Assembly (NCBI GenBank): GCA_002351535.1
Contig: DEGR01000025.1
Coordinates: 1-34,835, forward strand
Direction: 5' to 3'
From: Lachnospira sp. UBA2821
Lineage (GTDB): Bacteria > Bacillota > Clostridia > Lachnospirales > Lachnospiraceae
DNA length: 34,835 bases
Position numbers and translations under genes: made by a program. Of this stretch, positions 6,314 to 13,347 are shown piece by piece. Under the pieces are notes generated by a model. It ran no database searches. It was given only the letters and a program-made list of their open reading frames with translations, and was not told the DNA's origin. How positions within the stretch are numbered: position 1 is the stretch's first letter; every line of letters starts with the position of its first letter.

Positions 6314-7927
6314 ATGGTTATTTGCGAAGGAAAGAAGATTTTTCGTGGAGTTGCCATTGGAAAAATCAAATATTATACAAAAAAGGTTAATACAGTTACA
6401 AGAAAAAGAATAGAAGATGAGCAGGTTGAATTTAAGAGATATGAAGATGCAAGAGAAAGGACTATTGAACAACTTCATGACCTCTATGAAAAGGCGGTAA
6501 AAGAAGTAGGAGAAATGAATGCACAGATATTCGAAGTTCATGCCATGATGTTAGAGGATGATGATTATAACGACTCTGTAAGCAATATGATATGTAATCA
6601 GAAGGTGAATGCAGAATATGCGGTTGCAACTACCGGAGATAATTTTTCTGAAATGTTTGCTAATATGGACGATGAATATTTTAAAGCACGTTCAGTTGAT
6701 GTTAAAGATGTTTCGGAGAGAGTTATAACAATTCTTAACGGAAATGATACAGATTCAGATATAGGTAATGAACCGGTTATAATTATGGCAGAAGATCTTG
6801 CACCGAGTGAGACAGTTCTGATGGATAAAGATAAACTTCTTGCATTTGTTACGGAAAAAGGCTCATCTAATTCACATACTGCCATACTTGCAAGAACAAT
6901 GGGAATTCCTGCAATTATCGGTATTAAAATTGATGAAAGCATGGATGGTAAAATAGGAATTGTCGATGGCAATACCGGAAAATTTATAGCAGAACCTGAT
7001 GATGAAACATTCGAAAAATATAATAAGATGTTGCAGGAAGAGAAAAATCAAAAGGAATTACTTAATGAACTTAAGGGAAAAGATAATGTTACTAAGAGTG
7101 GTCAGAAGATAAAACTTTATGCGAATATTGGAAATGTATCAGATCTTGCACTTGTTTTAAAAAATGATGCGGCAGGCATAGGCTTATTCAGGAGTGAATT
7201 TTTATATCTTGAAAAAAATACATTTCCAACTGAAGATGAGCAGTTCATGGTGTACCGGCAGGTTGCAGAAACTATGGCAGGTAAAAAAGTTATAATAAGG
7301 ACTCTTGATATAGGTGCGGATAAACAGGCTGATTATTTTAATCTTGAGCATGAAGAGAATCCAGCGATGGGATATAGGGCTATTAGAATATGTCTTACAA
7401 GACATGACATATTTAAGACACAGTTAAGAGCAATATTAAGAGCGAGTATGTTTGGAAATATATCTGTTATGTATCCGATGATTATATCATTAGATGAGAT
7501 TATGCAGATAAAAAGCATAATGAAAGAAGTAAAAGATGAACTTAGGAGTGAGGGTATTCCTTTTAAGGATATTGAAGAGGGAATAATGATAGAGACTCCT
7601 GCTGCAGCTATGATAAGCGATATTCTTGCCAAAGAAGTAGATTTTTTCAGCATAGGCACGAATGATCTTACTCAGTACACATTGGCAATTGACAGACAGA
7701 ATGCAAATCTGGATTCATTTTATAATCCGCATCATGAGGCAGTACTGAGATTTATAGAACTTGTTGTAAAGAATGCACATGAGGCAGGTATATGGGCAGG
7801 TATATGTGGTGAATTAGGAGCTGATATGGGACTTACAAGAAGATTTCTTGATATGGGACTTGATGAATTGTCAGTTTCACCCGGTTGTATACTTCCGATA
7901 CGAAAGGTAATTCGTGAAACAGAATAA
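6314..7927 (+). CDS. ptsI: PTS enzyme I (phosphoenolpyruvate-protein phosphotransferase)
   Basis: Enzyme I starts the PTS by taking phosphate from phosphoenolpyruvate onto a histidine and passing it to HPr. At 537 residues it is slightly shorter than the usual 570. Domains in order are the HPr-binding helical part (about 1-140), the phosphohistidine domain with GSSNSHTAILART (His188), and the PEP-binding TIM barrel with GLFRSEFLYL, MIETPAAA, DFFSIGTNDLTQYTLA and the catalytic Cys in GICGELGAD. The ATG follows AAAGGAGA and lies 12 bases after ptsH. It is the last gene of the operon; a strong terminator follows at 7977-8019. Confidence 0.97.
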   Translation: MVICEGKKIFRGVAIGKIKYYTKKVNTVTRKRIEDEQVEFKRYEDARERTIEQLHDLYEKAVKEVGEMNAQIFEVHAMMLEDDDYNDSVSNMICNQKVNAEYAVATTGDNFSEMFANMDDEYFKARSVDVKDVSERVITILNGNDTDSDIGNEPVIIMAEDLAPSETVLMDKDKLLAFVTEKGSSNSHTAILARTMGIPAIIGIKIDESMDGKIGIVDGNTGKFIAEPDDETFEKYNKMLQEEKNQKELLNELKGKDNVTKSGQKIKLYANIGNVSDLALVLKNDAAGIGLFRSEFLYLEKNTFPTEDEQFMVYRQVAETMAGKKVIIRTLDIGADKQADYFNLEHEENPAMGYRAIRICLTRHDIFKTQLRAILRASMFGNISVMYPMIISLDEIMQIKSIMKEVKDELRSEGIPFKDIEEGIMIETPAAAMISDILAKEVDFFSIGTNDLTQYTLAIDRQNANLDSFYNPHHEAVLRFIELVVKNAHEAGIWAGICGELGADMGLTRRFLDMGLDELSVSPGCILPIRKVIRETE

Positions 7928-7976
7928 TAAGTGAAGTTTAACATGCATATCAAAACATATTAAGTAATATAGTAAG

Positions 7977-8019
7977 AAAATCCGGTTAGAGGTATTACAT
8001 ACATTCTAACCGGATTTTT
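7977..8019 (+). terminator. Rho-independent terminator after ptsI
   Basis: A perfect 14-base stem pairs AAAATCCGGTTAGA (7977-7990) with TCTAACCGGATTTT (8005-8018), with a 14-base loop and a T-run ending at 8019. It closes the PTS operon. Confidence 0.93.
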
Positions 8020-8120
8020 GTATATTAAGAAGGGAAAAATTTAATGTAAATTATTGTATATAGTGTTATAATCTGAAAAGTTATATTCTTGGGGATGAGA
8101 TATTATAATTTGAGGATTGA

Positions 8121-8321
8121 AGAAAAAAGGCATCGGGCAGATTTTTCGGGAAGGTAGGAAGTTTTGAGAAAGGGTATGAATTTGATACACTTGTAATTGA
8201 TATGGGCGAAAGTGATATTTTTTATAAAAGAACACCTTTTGAAAAATTAGAGCAGTTCATATATACGGGGGATGACAGGAATATAAAAGAGAAATATTGT
8301 TCAGGTAAAATAGTAGAATAA
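8121..8321 (+). pseudogene. C-terminal remnant of a guanine deaminase-like amidohydrolase
   Basis: A 66-codon open stretch runs from just after a stop (8118-8120) to TAA at 8319-8321, with no usable start codon near its 5' end. Its product contains SGRFFGKVGSFEKGYEFD, then LVIDMGE, then YTGDDRNIKEKYCSGKIVE. From memory this matches the end of bacterial guanine deaminases and related amidohydrolases (FFGKVGSFE.GYEFDA and DDRNI..KYV.G motifs). The metal-binding N-terminal part is absent. It lies between the ptsI terminator and a new promoter, so it is probably a decayed gene. An internal ATG at 8202 would give only 39 residues. Confidence 0.6.
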
Positions 8322-8374
8322 AAAGTAATACGGATACCATATCGATATAAGAGTATTTATATATTAAATTAATC

Positions 8375-8402
8375 TTGACAACATATTAACCTGCTGTATA
8401 AT
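8375..8402 (+). promoter_or_regulatory. Consensus promoter of the metal-exporter/Fur operon
   Basis: TTGACA (8375-8380) and TATAAT (8397-8402) are both perfect consensus hexamers, 16 bases apart. The start of transcription is expected near 8409, immediately before the twin inverted repeats at 8418-8449. Confidence 0.85.
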
Positions 8403-8417
8403 AAAATACAAGCAAAA

Positions 8418-8449
8418 TGCAAATAAGTTGCAAATGCAAAAGAATTGCA
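8418..8449. promoter_or_regulatory. Twin TGCAA-N5-TTGCA elements, probable Fur-family operator
   Basis: Two copies of the same 15-base interrupted palindrome, TGCAA-N5-TTGCA, lie at 8418-8432 and 8435-8449, two bases apart. The N5 spacers differ (ATAAG and AAGAA), so the arms and not the spacers are conserved. The facing arms also make TTGCA-AA-TGCAA. The pair lies between the expected transcription start and the first gene, where a bound protein would act as a roadblock. A Fur-family regulator is the second gene of the operon and is the natural candidate. The in-frame ATG at 8417 is within this element, another reason to prefer ATG 8465. Confidence 0.65.
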
Positions 8450-8464
8450 GAAATGAGGTTTAAT

Positions 8465-9316
8465 ATGGAAATTGTATTAGATACATTATTAGATGGTGTA
8501 CGACTTTTGCCGTTTTTGTTTTTGACATATCTGGCAATGGAATTGTTAGAACACAGGCAAGGCAGTGCAATGAGTGATAAAATAAAAGATGCAGGAAAAT
8601 ATGGACCTGTATTAGGAGGCCTGCTTGGAGTTATTCCACAGTGTGGGTTTTCAGCAGCAGCAGCAAGTCTGTATTCGGGAGGAGTTATAACAGTTGGAAC
8701 ATTGCTGTCTATATTTCTTTCCACTTCAGATGAAATGCTTCCTATATTGATATCAGAAGCTGTGCCTGTTAAAACTATAGCAAAAATATTGGGCTATAAG
8801 GCAGCAATTGCTATAATATCAGGACTTATGGTTGAAGTAGTATATGTAAGAATGTTAAAAAAACATGAAAAAGATATGGATATTCATGTTGTATGTGAAA
8901 AAGAAAAATGTAATTGCAAAGATGGTGTATTATTATCAGCAATAAAACATACAATAAAGATATTTATTTATATTATAATTATTTCATGTGCTTTAAATAT
9001 GCTATTGCATTTTATAGGTGAAGATACTCTTGGAAGTGTACTTTCTTCTGTACCGGTGCTGGGACAGGCTGCGGCAGCGCTTATCGGGCTTATCCCCAAT
9101 TGTGCATCATCTGTTGTGATAACCAAGTTATATCTTGACGGAATAATTGGAGCGGGAGCTATGATGTCGGGACTGCTGGTTAATGCCGGTGTCGGAATAC
9201 TTGTAATGTTAAGACTTAATAAGAATGTAAAACAGAATTTAGGAATTGTAGCAGCATTATATGCTATTGGTGTTTTCTGGGGAATTGTGATAGAATTAAT
9301 TGGAATCATATTCTAA
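8465..9316 (+). CDS. Putative heavy-metal exporter, ArsP_2-like membrane protein
   Basis: This 283-residue integral membrane protein has about eight hydrophobic segments in two similar halves. Each half carries a matching motif: GGLLGVIPQCGFSAAAASLYSGG (split around residues 55-77) and ALIGLIPNCASSVVITKLYLDG (around 205-226), each with a Pro-x-Cys in a membrane helix. The halves are joined by a hydrophilic loop rich in possible metal ligands (HVVCEKEKCNCKDG). This pattern fits the putative 10TM heavy-metal exporter family, often labelled arsenic or manganese efflux. ATG 8465 is chosen because GAGG lies six bases before it. The next gene, 12 bases on, is a Fur-family regulator, which points to a divalent metal rather than arsenite; the metal itself is not known. 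Confidence 0.75.
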   Translation: MEIVLDTLLDGVRLLPFLFLTYLAMELLEHRQGSAMSDKIKDAGKYGPVLGGLLGVIPQCGFSAAAASLYSGGVITVGTLLSIFLSTSDEMLPILISEAVPVKTIAKILGYKAAIAIISGLMVEVVYVRMLKKHEKDMDIHVVCEKEKCNCKDGVLLSAIKHTIKIFIYIIIISCALNMLLHFIGEDTLGSVLSSVPVLGQAAAALIGLIPNCASSVVITKLYLDGIIGAGAMMSGLLVNAGVGILVMLRLNKNVKQNLGIVAALYAIGVFWGIVIELIGIIF

Positions 9317-9328
9317 GCGGGTGATGAA

Positions 9329-9727
9329 ATGAGTTATAATACATTTACGAGAACTAAGATAAACGAGTATCTGGAGAGCAAGAGGGATATAACTGTTACG
9401 GTATCTGATATTTCAGAATATCTTAAAAACTGTGGTTGTGAAGTTAATGTTACCACAATATACAGATATATTGATAAGCTTATAACAGATAAAAAAGTTA
9501 TTAAATATGTAGATGAAAAAGGGAAAAAAGCAACGTTCCAGTATGTTGGAGTAGATAATCACTGTGACAGCCATCTGCATCTCAAATGTGTGAAATGTGG
9601 TAAAGTAGAACATTTAGAATGCGAGTTCATGGATAAGATTGCAGGACATATAGACAAGGAACATGGTTTTGAGATTCAGTGCAGGAATTCAGTAATATAT
9701 GGAGTATGTGAAAAATGCAGAAAATGA
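9329..9727 (+). CDS. Fur-family metal-responsive transcriptional repressor
   Basis: This 132-residue protein has an N-terminal winged helix (about 1-80, with VNVTTIYRYIDKLITDKKV as the recognition region) and a C-terminal metal-binding dimer domain. Metal ligands are visible in CDSHLHLKCVKCGKVEHLEC and a final CxxC pair in GVCEKC, giving the four-Cys structural zinc site (CxxC twice) and a His-rich sensing site. Whether it reads iron, zinc, manganese or peroxide cannot be settled. It is co-transcribed with a metal exporter and upstream in the same run as feoAB. The twin elements at 8418-8449 are its likely operator. Confidence 0.92.
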   Translation: MSYNTFTRTKINEYLESKRDITVTVSDISEYLKNCGCEVNVTTIYRYIDKLITDKKVIKYVDEKGKKATFQYVGVDNHCDSHLHLKCVKCGKVEHLECEFMDKIAGHIDKEHGFEIQCRNSVIYGVCEKCRK

Positions 9728-9770
9728 TAGTTATGTTAATATACTAAAAGGTCTGGAAGGGAGAAGAAAT

Positions 9771-11453
9771 ATGACAGGAAGTCGCATAGCAATACCAACA
9801 TTATTAAAAGTAGGAAAAGGAACATTAAAAAATCTTGGAAAATATCTAAAAGATGCCGGGTTTGAGCATGTTGTAATGTATTTTGGAAATGGTCTTATAG
9901 AAATGTTCGGTAATGATGTTATAGAGGATGTAAAAAAATCAGGTATTGATGTAATTGAGTATAAAGAACTTGATACAGTTAAAATAGAGGATATAATTGA
10001 GCTTGCATTTAGTATTGATGCAAAGAATCAGGTCATATTAGGAATTGGTGGTGGAAAGGTTATAGATGCTGCCAAATATGCTGCATACCTTAGGAAAATG
10101 CCATTTATAAGTATACCTACATCAGCTTCAAGTGACGGATTCTCAAGTGCAAGTGCATCGTTAATGGTTGGAGGAAGAAGAACCTCTGTGCCGGCCAGAA
10201 TGGCATATGGTATAGTAGTAGATACAGATATAATAAAAAGTGCACCGGAGAAATTTCTTTATTCCGGTATTGGAGATATGGTGTCAAAGATAACGTCTTT
10301 ATATGATTGGCAGTTCGAGTCGCAGAACGGTTACTCATCAATGAATGATTTCTCAGTAATGATTGCGAAAAAAGCAGTAAACAGTTTTGTAAGAACCCCA
10401 TTTGAAGATATTCATGAGGATTTATTTTTAAAAGAATTAGTTGATTCACTTGCAATGAGTGGAATTGCAAACGAAATTGCAGGAGGAAGTACACCTACAA
10501 GTGGTAGTGAACATTTAATATCACATGCACTTGATAAAATGCTTGAACATCCTCAGCTTCATGGAATACAGGTTGGAATTGCAACATATATAATGAGCAG
10601 GGTTCAGGAGCACAGATATATAAGAGTTAATGCGATATTTGAAAAAACCGGATTCTGGAGTTATGTATCAACACTTAATCTTAACAGAAAAGACTTTGAA
10701 AATGCCATAAATATGGCACCATCTATTAAACCACACAGATACACATATCTGCATGAGGAGAAATACCGTAAAAAAGCAATAGAGGTCCTGTATAATGATG
10801 ATGTTTTAAAGAGAGTATTTGACAGAGGAGACTATGAAGCAATACTATTCGACCTTGACGGCACTATGTGGAATGCAACGGAACAGATTAGAAATTCGTG
10901 GAATATAGCCATAAAAGAATTTAAAGGTATGGAACACAGGGATATATCTGACGAAGAACTTCAGAGTGTTATGGGAAAGCCTATGGATGAAATTGCTGCT
11001 ATTCTTTTTAGAGAATATGATAAGGACACGCAGTTAAAGATTTTGGACAGATGTTGTGAGATAGAGAATGAATATCTTGAAGAGCATGGAGGAATACTTT
11101 ACCCCGAACTTGAAAAAACACTTACAAAATTAAAGGAAAATCATAAGCTTTGTATAGTAAGTAATGGGCAGGCCGGATATATACAGGCGTTCTTAAAGGC
11201 ACATAATCTTTCAGGATATTTCGATGACATCCAGAACTGGGGAGACAATCAGGTGCCAAAGGGCGAGAATATTAAAGTTGTCATGAAGAGAAATAATATA
11301 TCTAAAGCTGTATATGTTGGAGATACACAGGGAGATAAAAATTCAGCAGATATAGCAGGAATAGACTTTATATATGCAAGATATGGATTTGGCGATGTGG
11401 ATGATTACACGTTTGCAATAGACAGATTTAAACAGATATTAGAAGTGGTGTGA
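9771..11453 (+). CDS. sn-Glycerol-1-phosphate dehydrogenase fused to a HAD-family phosphatase
   Basis: This 560-residue fusion has an N-terminal EgsA/AraM-like NAD(P)-dependent dehydrogenase (about 1-350) of the iron-alcohol/G1P dehydrogenase superfamily. It shows IGGGKVIDAAKYAA, PTSASSDGFSSASAS, and metal ligands in TPTSGSEHLISHALD and QLHGIQVG. The C-terminal part (about 355-560) is a HAD hydrolase with nucleophile Asp361 in ILFDLDGTMW, Ser/Asn motif IVSNGQ, Lys motif near VPKGENIK and acid motif YVGDTQGDKNSADIA. The dehydrogenase reduces dihydroxyacetone phosphate to G1P; the HAD part looks like a phosphoglycolate-type phosphatase and may remove the phosphate from G1P or a derived lipid head group. 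ATG 9771 with GGGAGAAG upstream is preferred to an earlier ATG overlapping fur. The next gene begins almost immediately. Confidence 0.87.
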   Translation: MTGSRIAIPTLLKVGKGTLKNLGKYLKDAGFEHVVMYFGNGLIEMFGNDVIEDVKKSGIDVIEYKELDTVKIEDIIELAFSIDAKNQVILGIGGGKVIDAAKYAAYLRKMPFISIPTSASSDGFSSASASLMVGGRRTSVPARMAYGIVVDTDIIKSAPEKFLYSGIGDMVSKITSLYDWQFESQNGYSSMNDFSVMIAKKAVNSFVRTPFEDIHEDLFLKELVDSLAMSGIANEIAGGSTPTSGSEHLISHALDKMLEHPQLHGIQVGIATYIMSRVQEHRYIRVNAIFEKTGFWSYVSTLNLNRKDFENAINMAPSIKPHRYTYLHEEKYRKKAIEVLYNDDVLKRVFDRGDYEAILFDLDGTMWNATEQIRNSWNIAIKEFKGMEHRDISDEELQSVMGKPMDEIAAILFREYDKDTQLKILDRCCEIENEYLEEHGGILYPELEKTLTKLKENHKLCIVSNGQAGYIQAFLKAHNLSGYFDDIQNWGDNQVPKGENIKVVMKRNNISKAVYVGDTQGDKNSADIAGIDFIYARYGFGDVDDYTFAIDRFKQILEVV

Positions 11454-11454
11454 T

Positions 11455-12087
11455 GTGAAGATGAAGAAGAAAGATTTGAGATTATATGCGGTAACAGACA
11501 GACATTGGCTGAATGGAGAGACTTTATATAGTCAGGTTGAAAAAGCAATCAAGGGTGGAGCTACATTTATACAGTTAAGGGAGAAAAACCTTTGCGAAGA
11601 AGAATTTCTTGAAGAAGCTAAGCAGATTCAGAAGTTATGCAGAAAGTATAATGTTCCGTTTGTTATAAATGATAATGTAGATATTGCTAAGAGAATAGAT
11701 GCGGATGGTGTGCATGTCGGACAGGATGACATGGCGTCCGGTGATGTAAGAAGAATTCTTGGTGCCGATAAGATAATAGGCGTTTCAGCACATAATGTTA
11801 AGGAGGCATTGGAGGCGCAGGCAAATGGTGCCGATTATCTTGGAGTAGGAGCAGCATTTCCGACAGGCTCTAAAGATGATGTAAATGTAATTAACCATAA
11901 AGAATATCTGGACATATGCAAAGCGGTTGATATTCCGGTAATTGCAATTGGTGGAATTAATATTGATAATATAAGTGAACTCAATAATACGGGAATATGT
12001 GGTGTTGCAGTTATTAGTGCCATATTTGCACAGGACGACATTGAAAAAGCTGCGGCACAGTTAAGAAAAAAGGCAGATATGTTATGA
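11455..12087 (+). CDS. thiE: Thiamine-phosphate synthase
   Basis: ThiE joins the pyrimidine (HMP-PP) and thiazole phosphate to form thiamine phosphate. The 210-residue length is normal for this TIM barrel. Motifs seen are LRLYAVTDR, FIQLREKN, VINDNVDIAKRIDADGVHVGQDD, GVSAHN, DYLGVGAAFPTGSKDD (phosphate and Mg binding) and IPVIAIGGIN. The GTG at 11455 begins right after the previous stop, which suggests coupled translation; ATG 11461 is an equally possible start. No other thiamine gene and no TPP riboswitch lie nearby, so it is placed in a mixed operon rather than a thi cluster. Confidence 0.93.
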   Translation: MKMKKKDLRLYAVTDRHWLNGETLYSQVEKAIKGGATFIQLREKNLCEEEFLEEAKQIQKLCRKYNVPFVINDNVDIAKRIDADGVHVGQDDMASGDVRRILGADKIIGVSAHNVKEALEAQANGADYLGVGAAFPTGSKDDVNVINHKEYLDICKAVDIPVIAIGGINIDNISELNNTGICGVAVISAIFAQDDIEKAAAQLRKKADML

Positions 12088-12102
12088 AATGGAGATGAAT
12101 TA

Positions 12103-13314
12103 ATGTATTTCTGGGAAAATGACAAAGTTCGTCTGAGAATGATAGATGAAAATGACAGTGATATATTAGAGAAATGCCTGAGAGATACTGCGTCCAGAAT
12201 GCAGCCCGACCATGGAATAGCTTTACCTGCTACATATCAGGTTGCAGAGGACATGGTGCAGTATGCCATTGACAGTACAAAAGAAGGTGAAGAATTATGG
12301 TTCGCTGTATTGGATAGTGAAGAAGCAATGGTCGGATATGCAGTTACAGACTGGTTTGATATAGAGAATGGCAATGTTCAGCTTAGCATCAATATATTCG
12401 ATGAGTATAAAAGAAATGGATATGCAACAGCAGCATCACATATTTTACTTAAATACCTTTTTAATGAAAGAAGATTTCACAAAGTGGGATGTTGTGTTTT
12501 AGAAGATAATTATGCAGGTAATGCATTTGCAAAAAGTATCGGGTTTAATACAGATGCGTTCAGGAATGAGATGTTTTATACACATGGTACATATTTGGGG
12601 GAATATTATTACAGTATACTTAAGGAAGAGTTTGATGCAGGAATTACAAAGAGAGACAATTACGAATGGAAAAAGTCTTCACTTGGTAAATTAACAGATT
12701 CAGTTGTTAAAGATGGAAAACTTGTTAAGCCACCTTCTAATCCGGGAGATGACAGGGAATATTTCTGGGAGTATGATGGAATAGTATTAAGAGATATGAC
12801 ACCTGAAGATTATATGGTTAACCGTAATATTATCTATGATACGCAGGCATGTGTATACTTTGATGGTGAAGTTAAGCTTCCGTATATGGATGGCGAACTT
12901 ACAGAGTTTGAAAAAGCACATCTTAATTTTGGATGTGATGATGACAGGATAGAGTTTGCAATATGCAATTCTCATGAACAATATGTAGGCAATATAAACA
13001 TCTGTGGACTTGACAGGAAGAATGGTAAGTTTTCTTACAGCGTTTATGTCTCTGAAGAACATAGGGGACATGGATACGCAACAAAAGCATTAAGACTTAT
13101 TTTGTGGTATTGTTTTGAAGAATTGAGAATGAATAAGATGATATGCAATGTAAATGAAGGAAATAACGGTTCTGCAATGGTTATGCGAAAAGTGGGATGC
13201 CGTACAGAAGGAATTATGAGAGAAAATGAATATTATCATGGCAGATATGTTGATGCTGTTATGTTTGGCGTGACAAGGGAAGAATTTATGACATTTAACA
13301 GATTTGATGAATAG
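12103..13314 (+). CDS. Double-domain GNAT acetyltransferase (RimJ/RimL-like)
   Basis: This 403-residue protein contains two GNAT domains in tandem (about 1-180 and 220-400). Both start with a similar phrase (YFWENDKVRLRMIDENDSD and YFWEYDGIVLRDMTPED), so an internal duplication is plain. The acetyl-CoA loops are FDEYKRNGYATAASHIL and VSEEHRGHGYATKALRL. Each half ends with the RimJ-type NxxA/S...VGC/IGF..EG.xRxE pattern, clearest in the second half. Each domain may acetylate an N-terminal or small amine substrate, unknown here. It starts 15 bases after thiE and is followed 33 bases later by feoB. Confidence 0.9.
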   Translation: MYFWENDKVRLRMIDENDSDILEKCLRDTASRMQPDHGIALPATYQVAEDMVQYAIDSTKEGEELWFAVLDSEEAMVGYAVTDWFDIENGNVQLSINIFDEYKRNGYATAASHILLKYLFNERRFHKVGCCVLEDNYAGNAFAKSIGFNTDAFRNEMFYTHGTYLGEYYYSILKEEFDAGITKRDNYEWKKSSLGKLTDSVVKDGKLVKPPSNPGDDREYFWEYDGIVLRDMTPEDYMVNRNIIYDTQACVYFDGEVKLPYMDGELTEFEKAHLNFGCDDDRIEFAICNSHEQYVGNINICGLDRKNGKFSYSVYVSEEHRGHGYATKALRLILWYCFEELRMNKMICNVNEGNNGSAMVMRKVGCRTEGIMRENEYYHGRYVDAVMFGVTREEFMTFNRFDE

Positions 13315-13347
13315 TAGAAGTTTTACTTGATATATAAGGAGATTAAG

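Noticed and set aside
8417..8464. N-terminal extension of the metal exporter from ATG 8417
   Set aside because: The extension is encoded by the twin palindromes and lacks a ribosome site, while ATG 8465 has GAGG at good spacing and starts at the family's usual place.
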